From Actinomycetes bacterium (GTDB lineage: Bacteria > Actinomycetota > Actinomycetes > Actinomycetales > Microbacteriaceae), in NCBI GenBank assembly GCA_023450335.1, contig JAEXHA010000090.1, positions 1-8,522 on the forward strand: 8,522 bases of DNA. The letters run 5' to 3'. The notes beneath the pieces were generated by a model that saw only the letters and a list, made by a program, of their open reading frames with translations, did not search any database and was not told where the DNA came from. A program made the position numbers and the translations under genes. This document shows positions 5,988 through 8,522 of the stretch, piece by piece. How positions within the stretch are numbered: the first letter of the stretch is position 1; each line of letters starts with the position of its first letter.

Positions 5988-5999
5988 TGACACGATTCA
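5988..5999 (+). promoter_or_regulatory. LacI-type operator upstream of the rhamnogalacturonan lyase
   Basis: TGACACGATTCA matches the rhaM site TGAAACGATTCA at 11 of 12 positions and keeps the central CG. It overlaps one TTGACA (5987-5992) and sits 9 nt upstream of another (6009-6014) that is part of the best promoter. The palindrome itself is weaker here (four of six pairs). The match suggests joint control with the rhamnose operon by the LacI protein at 2634-3671. Confidence 0.55.
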
Positions 6000-6008
6000 C
6001 GAAAGTCG

Positions 6009-6038
6009 TTGACATCGCTCGCCTCGTGCTCGTAGGCT
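6009..6038 (+). promoter_or_regulatory. Predicted promoter of the PL11 lyase
   Basis: -35 TTGACA (6009-6014), 18-nt spacer, -10 TAGGCT (6033-6038), identical in the -10 hexamer to the MarR promoter. The transcript would start near 6045 and leave a leader of about 48 nt ending in the AAAGGTG ribosome site (6081-6087) before the ATG at 6093. A second TTGACA at 5987-5992 lacks a good -10. Confidence 0.5.
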
Positions 6039-6092
6039 CGGATACGGCGACTGGGGAAAGCGCATTCCGAATCCACGATCAAAGGTGAACGT

Positions 6093-8489
6093 ATGAGATC
6101 CCCTGTCCGCACGACCGTCACAGCAGCCGCCCTGGCGGCCGTCCTCATCCTGCCCGCGCAGGCCGCGCAAGCAGGCCACGGCCACGGGCCCGGCCACGGT
6201 CACGGCGACCGCTCCACCGGCGCACAGCTCGAAGACCTCGACCGGGGCCTGGTCGCCGTCGACACGGCATCCGGTGTGTTCCTCAGCTGGCGACTGCTCA
6301 AGACCGAGGCGACCGGCGCCGACGAGACGGGCCTCACCGGCACGGACTTCGCCGTCTACCGCGACAACCGCCGCATCGCGACGGTCACCGACAGCACCAA
6401 CTTCCTCGACGAGGGCGGGTCCGCCGACGCCACCTACCGGGTGGCGCCCATCATCGACACCCACCCCGGCAAGAAGCGCGACCGGGGCAAGAAGGGCGAC
6501 CGGGGCAAGAAGGGCGACCGTCCGGGCAAGGGCGAGCGCATCGGGAAGAAGAGCGACCGTGTGACGCCCCTCGACCAGGCGCACATCGACATCCCGCTGA
6601 CCAAGCCCGCCGACGGCGTCACGCCCGCCGGCGAGGCGTACACGTACTCGGCCAACGACGTGTCGGTCGGCGACGTCGACGGCGACGGCGCCTACGAGTA
6701 CGTCGTGAAGTGGGACCCGTCCAACTCGAAGGACGTCTCGCAGGTCGGCTACACCGGTCCTGTCTACCTCGACACCTACGAGCTCGACGGCACGCTGCTG
6801 AACCGCATCGACCTGGGGGTGAACATCCGCGCCGGGGCGCACTACACGCAGTTCCTCGTCTACGACTTCGACGGCGACGGACGCAGCGAGACGATCCTGA
6901 AGACGGCACCGGGCACCAAGTCCATCCGCTACAACAAGCGCGGCAAGGCGATCAAGGAGTCGTTCGTGACGATGCCGCGCGAAGACCGCCGCGCCGGCTA
7001 CTCGCACGATGACGACTACCGCATGAGCGCCGAGGACTACTACGACCACCTCGTCGAGATGTTCCTGGGCTGGTCCGAGCGTGACGAGGTCGTCTCGGGG
7101 CAGTGGCCGGCGACCCTCGAAGAGGCGTGGGGCACCGAGGTGACCCACGAGTACCCGCTGTCGCAGTCCAGTGCCGAAGAGCTCGCCGACTACTTCATCG
7201 ACGTGTACGCCCCGTCGCGGTCGGCGCGCAACGCGCTGCGCAACTTCGAGGGCTTCATCGTCGACGGCCCCGAGTACCTCACGGTGTTCGACAGCGCCAC
7301 CGGCAAGGAGCTGCAGACCGTGCGCTACGAGCCCGGCCGCGGCGACGACGGCCTGCTGTGGGGCGACTACGCGATGTCGCGCATCGAGCCCGGCAACCGC
7401 GTCGACCGATTCCTGTCGGGCGTCGCCTATCTCGACGGCGAGCACCCGTCGGCCGTGTTCGCCCGCGGCTACTACACCCGCTCGACGATCGCGACCTATG
7501 ACTGGAACGGCAAGCGCCTGACCCAGAACTGGTTCGTCGACAGCGGCCACGTGCCGATGACCAACCCGTTCAACGACGGGCCCCACGGCCGAGACGGCAC
7601 CGACCCCGAGTACGGCACGATCACCACGCAGGGCTTCCACAGTCTGAGCGCCGCCGACGTCGACGCCGACGGCAAGCACGAGATCGTCTACGGCTCGGCG
7701 ACGATCGACGACGACGGCGGCCTGCTGTACTCGTCGTTCGACGTCATGCCCGAAGGCTCGGGCGATCCGGGCGCTCTGGCGCGCCTCGGGCACGGCGACG
7801 CGATGCACGTCGCCGACATCGATCCCGACCGCGACGGCCTCGAGATCTTCACCGTGCACGAGGGCGGAGCGTGGGCGCCGTACGGCACCGCGCTGCGCGA
7901 CGCTGCGACCGGTGAGGTCATCTTCGGCGCCTACTCAGGGCGTGACACCGGCCGCGGCATGATCGGCGACATCCGCGACGATGTGCGCGGAGTCGAGGTC
8001 TGGTCGTCGATGCCGGCCGGAACCGACGCGTCGGGCCTGCTGTCGGCCACCGGCGACGTGCTCTCGCCCACCAACCCCGGCACGAACATGTCGATCCGTT
8101 GGGCCGGTGACCTGACCACGCAGCTGGTGAACGGATCGGGTGGCGCCACCCCCACGGTGGACGACTGGACCGACGGTACCGTGCTGACGGCATCCGGCAC
8201 CCTCACCAACAACGGCACGAAGGGCAACCCGTCGCTCGTGGCCGATGTGCTGGGCGACTGGCGCGAGGAGCTGCTGGTGCGCACGACCGACTCCACGGCG
8301 CTGCGGCTGTACCTGTCGACCGAGGTGACCGAGCACAAGCTCTACACGCTGATGCACGACGTGCAGTACCGTGCCGAGACTGCGCGGCAGCAGACGACGT
8401 ACAACCAGCCGGCGTATCCGTCGTTCTACTTCGGGTCGGACATGGACTTCTCCGAGGTTCCGCTGGCCGGCACGAAGGGCAAGCGCTGA
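6093..8489 (+). CDS. Secreted rhamnogalacturonan lyase, polysaccharide lyase family 11 (YesW/YesX-like)
   Basis: 798 aa, longer than B. subtilis YesW/YesX (about 610-620). A Sec signal peptide (residues 1-27, AQA before G28) precedes a His/Gly stretch (28-38). An N-terminal beta domain follows (about 45-118, LDRGLVAVDT and GVFLSWRLL), then the eight-bladed propeller from about 160: YTYSANDVSVGDVDGDG, KWDPSNSKD, NIRAGAHYTQF, GPEYLTVFD, NRVDRFLSGVAYLDGE, ARGYYTR and ARLGHGDAMHVADIDPD. Calcium-type acidic loops are DVDGDGxxE (194-202), DFDGDGxxE (258-266), DVDADGxxE (522-530) and DIDPDxDGxE (575-584). PL11 enzymes cleave the rhamnose-galacturonate bond of rhamnogalacturonan I by beta-elimination, with calcium. 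Three insertions relative to YesW are a GKKxDR repeat (126-156), about 273-391 and about 484-510. Start: AAAGGTG five nt before the ATG. No carbohydrate-binding module or wall anchor is seen, so it is probably released. It stands alone under its own promoter. Confidence 0.95.
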   Translation: MRSPVRTTVTAAALAAVLILPAQAAQAGHGHGPGHGHGDRSTGAQLEDLDRGLVAVDTASGVFLSWRLLKTEATGADETGLTGTDFAVYRDNRRIATVTDSTNFLDEGGSADATYRVAPIIDTHPGKKRDRGKKGDRGKKGDRPGKGERIGKKSDRVTPLDQAHIDIPLTKPADGVTPAGEAYTYSANDVSVGDVDGDGAYEYVVKWDPSNSKDVSQVGYTGPVYLDTYELDGTLLNRIDLGVNIRAGAHYTQFLVYDFDGDGRSETILKTAPGTKSIRYNKRGKAIKESFVTMPREDRRAGYSHDDDYRMSAEDYYDHLVEMFLGWSERDEVVSGQWPATLEEAWGTEVTHEYPLSQSSAEELADYFIDVYAPSRSARNALRNFEGFIVDGPEYLTVFDSATGKELQTVRYEPGRGDDGLLWGDYAMSRIEPGNRVDRFLSGVAYLDGEHPSAVFARGYYTRSTIATYDWNGKRLTQNWFVDSGHVPMTNPFNDGPHGRDGTDPEYGTITTQGFHSLSAADVDADGKHEIVYGSATIDDDGGLLYSSFDVMPEGSGDPGALARLGHGDAMHVADIDPDRDGLEIFTVHEGGAWAPYGTALRDAATGEVIFGAYSGRDTGRGMIGDIRDDVRGVEVWSSMPAGTDASGLLSATGDVLSPTNPGTNMSIRWAGDLTTQLVNGSGGATPTVDDWTDGTVLTASGTLTNNGTKGNPSLVADVLGDWREELLVRTTDSTALRLYLSTEVTEHKLYTLMHDVQYRAETARQQTTYNQPAYPSFYFGSDMDFSEVPLAGTKGKR
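6468..6521 (+). repeat. In-frame 18-nt tandem repeat (GKKxDR) inside the lyase gene
   Basis: Three near-identical 18-nt units (GGCAAGAAGGGCGACCGG type) at 6468-6485, 6486-6503 and 6504-6521 encode GKKRDR, GKKGDR, GKKGDR. Degenerate copies (PGKGER, IGKKSDR) extend the pattern to 6560. The unit is six codons, so copy-number change by slippage would keep the frame. The encoded stretch is strongly basic and sits in a loop between the N-terminal beta domain and the propeller. Confidence 0.9.
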
Positions 8490-8522
8490 GCTGAGCGCAC
8501 TCGGGCGGGTGGGGGCGCGGTG

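Noticed and set aside
5997..7859. Minus-strand open frame opposite the lyase gene (620 codons)
   Set aside because: Long only because stop codons are rare in GC-rich antisense frames. It covers the lyase promoter and signal peptide and shows no recognisable domain.
8490..8522. Terminator after the lyase gene
   Set aside because: Only 33 nt remain before the window ends; they are G-rich with no complete hairpin and T-run, so nothing can be claimed.

Overview
The window is high-GC DNA with GTG starts, ATGA/GTGA stop-start overlaps and short promoter-to-start distances. It looks like a Gram-positive actinobacterium, most likely a Microbacteriaceae member such as Microbacterium. That placement is inferred from base composition and protein style; no rRNA or other marker gene is present.

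Left part, 1-1937 (minus strand): an L-rhamnose catabolic operon read right to left. The order is rhaM (mutarotase), rhaI (Pseudomonas-type isomerase, 4-bp overlap with rhaM) and the first 51 codons of a bifunctional rhamnulose-1-phosphate aldolase/lactaldehyde dehydrogenase, which runs off the left edge. A rhamnulokinase and sugar transporter are expected further left but are not seen. The 190-nt gap between rhaI and the aldolase gene carries four copies of a 21-nt element in alternating orientation, which can fold as two hairpins or as one nested structure. A promoter with a perfect TTGACA and a LacI-type operator lie in front of rhaM.

Middle, 2012-3671 (plus strand): a small lipoprotein of unknown function and a LacI-family regulator, divergent from rhaM. 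The regulator is the likely local controller of the rhamnose genes. Next come three minus-strand genes with no evident link to rhamnose: a DksA/TraR-type zinc-finger protein, an MFS exporter, and a MarR regulator that overlaps the exporter by 4 bp. The MarR gene's promoter lies inside a 26-bp palindrome, so it is probably autoregulated.

Right part, 5988-8489 (plus strand): a secreted rhamnogalacturonan lyase of family PL11. Its upstream region carries a 12-bp site that matches the rhaM operator at 11 of 12 positions. The simplest reading is one regulon: the extracellular lyase opens rhamnogalacturonan I, rhamnose is eventually freed and imported, and RhaM, RhaI, the kinase and the aldolase/dehydrogenase convert it to DHAP and lactate, with the LacI protein coordinating both ends.

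I see no defence island, CRISPR array, RNA gene, transposase or phage gene, and no clearly new multi-gene system. The most interesting items are the shared operator, the alternating palindromic repeats after rhaI, and the GKKxDR repeat insert and long loop in the lyase.
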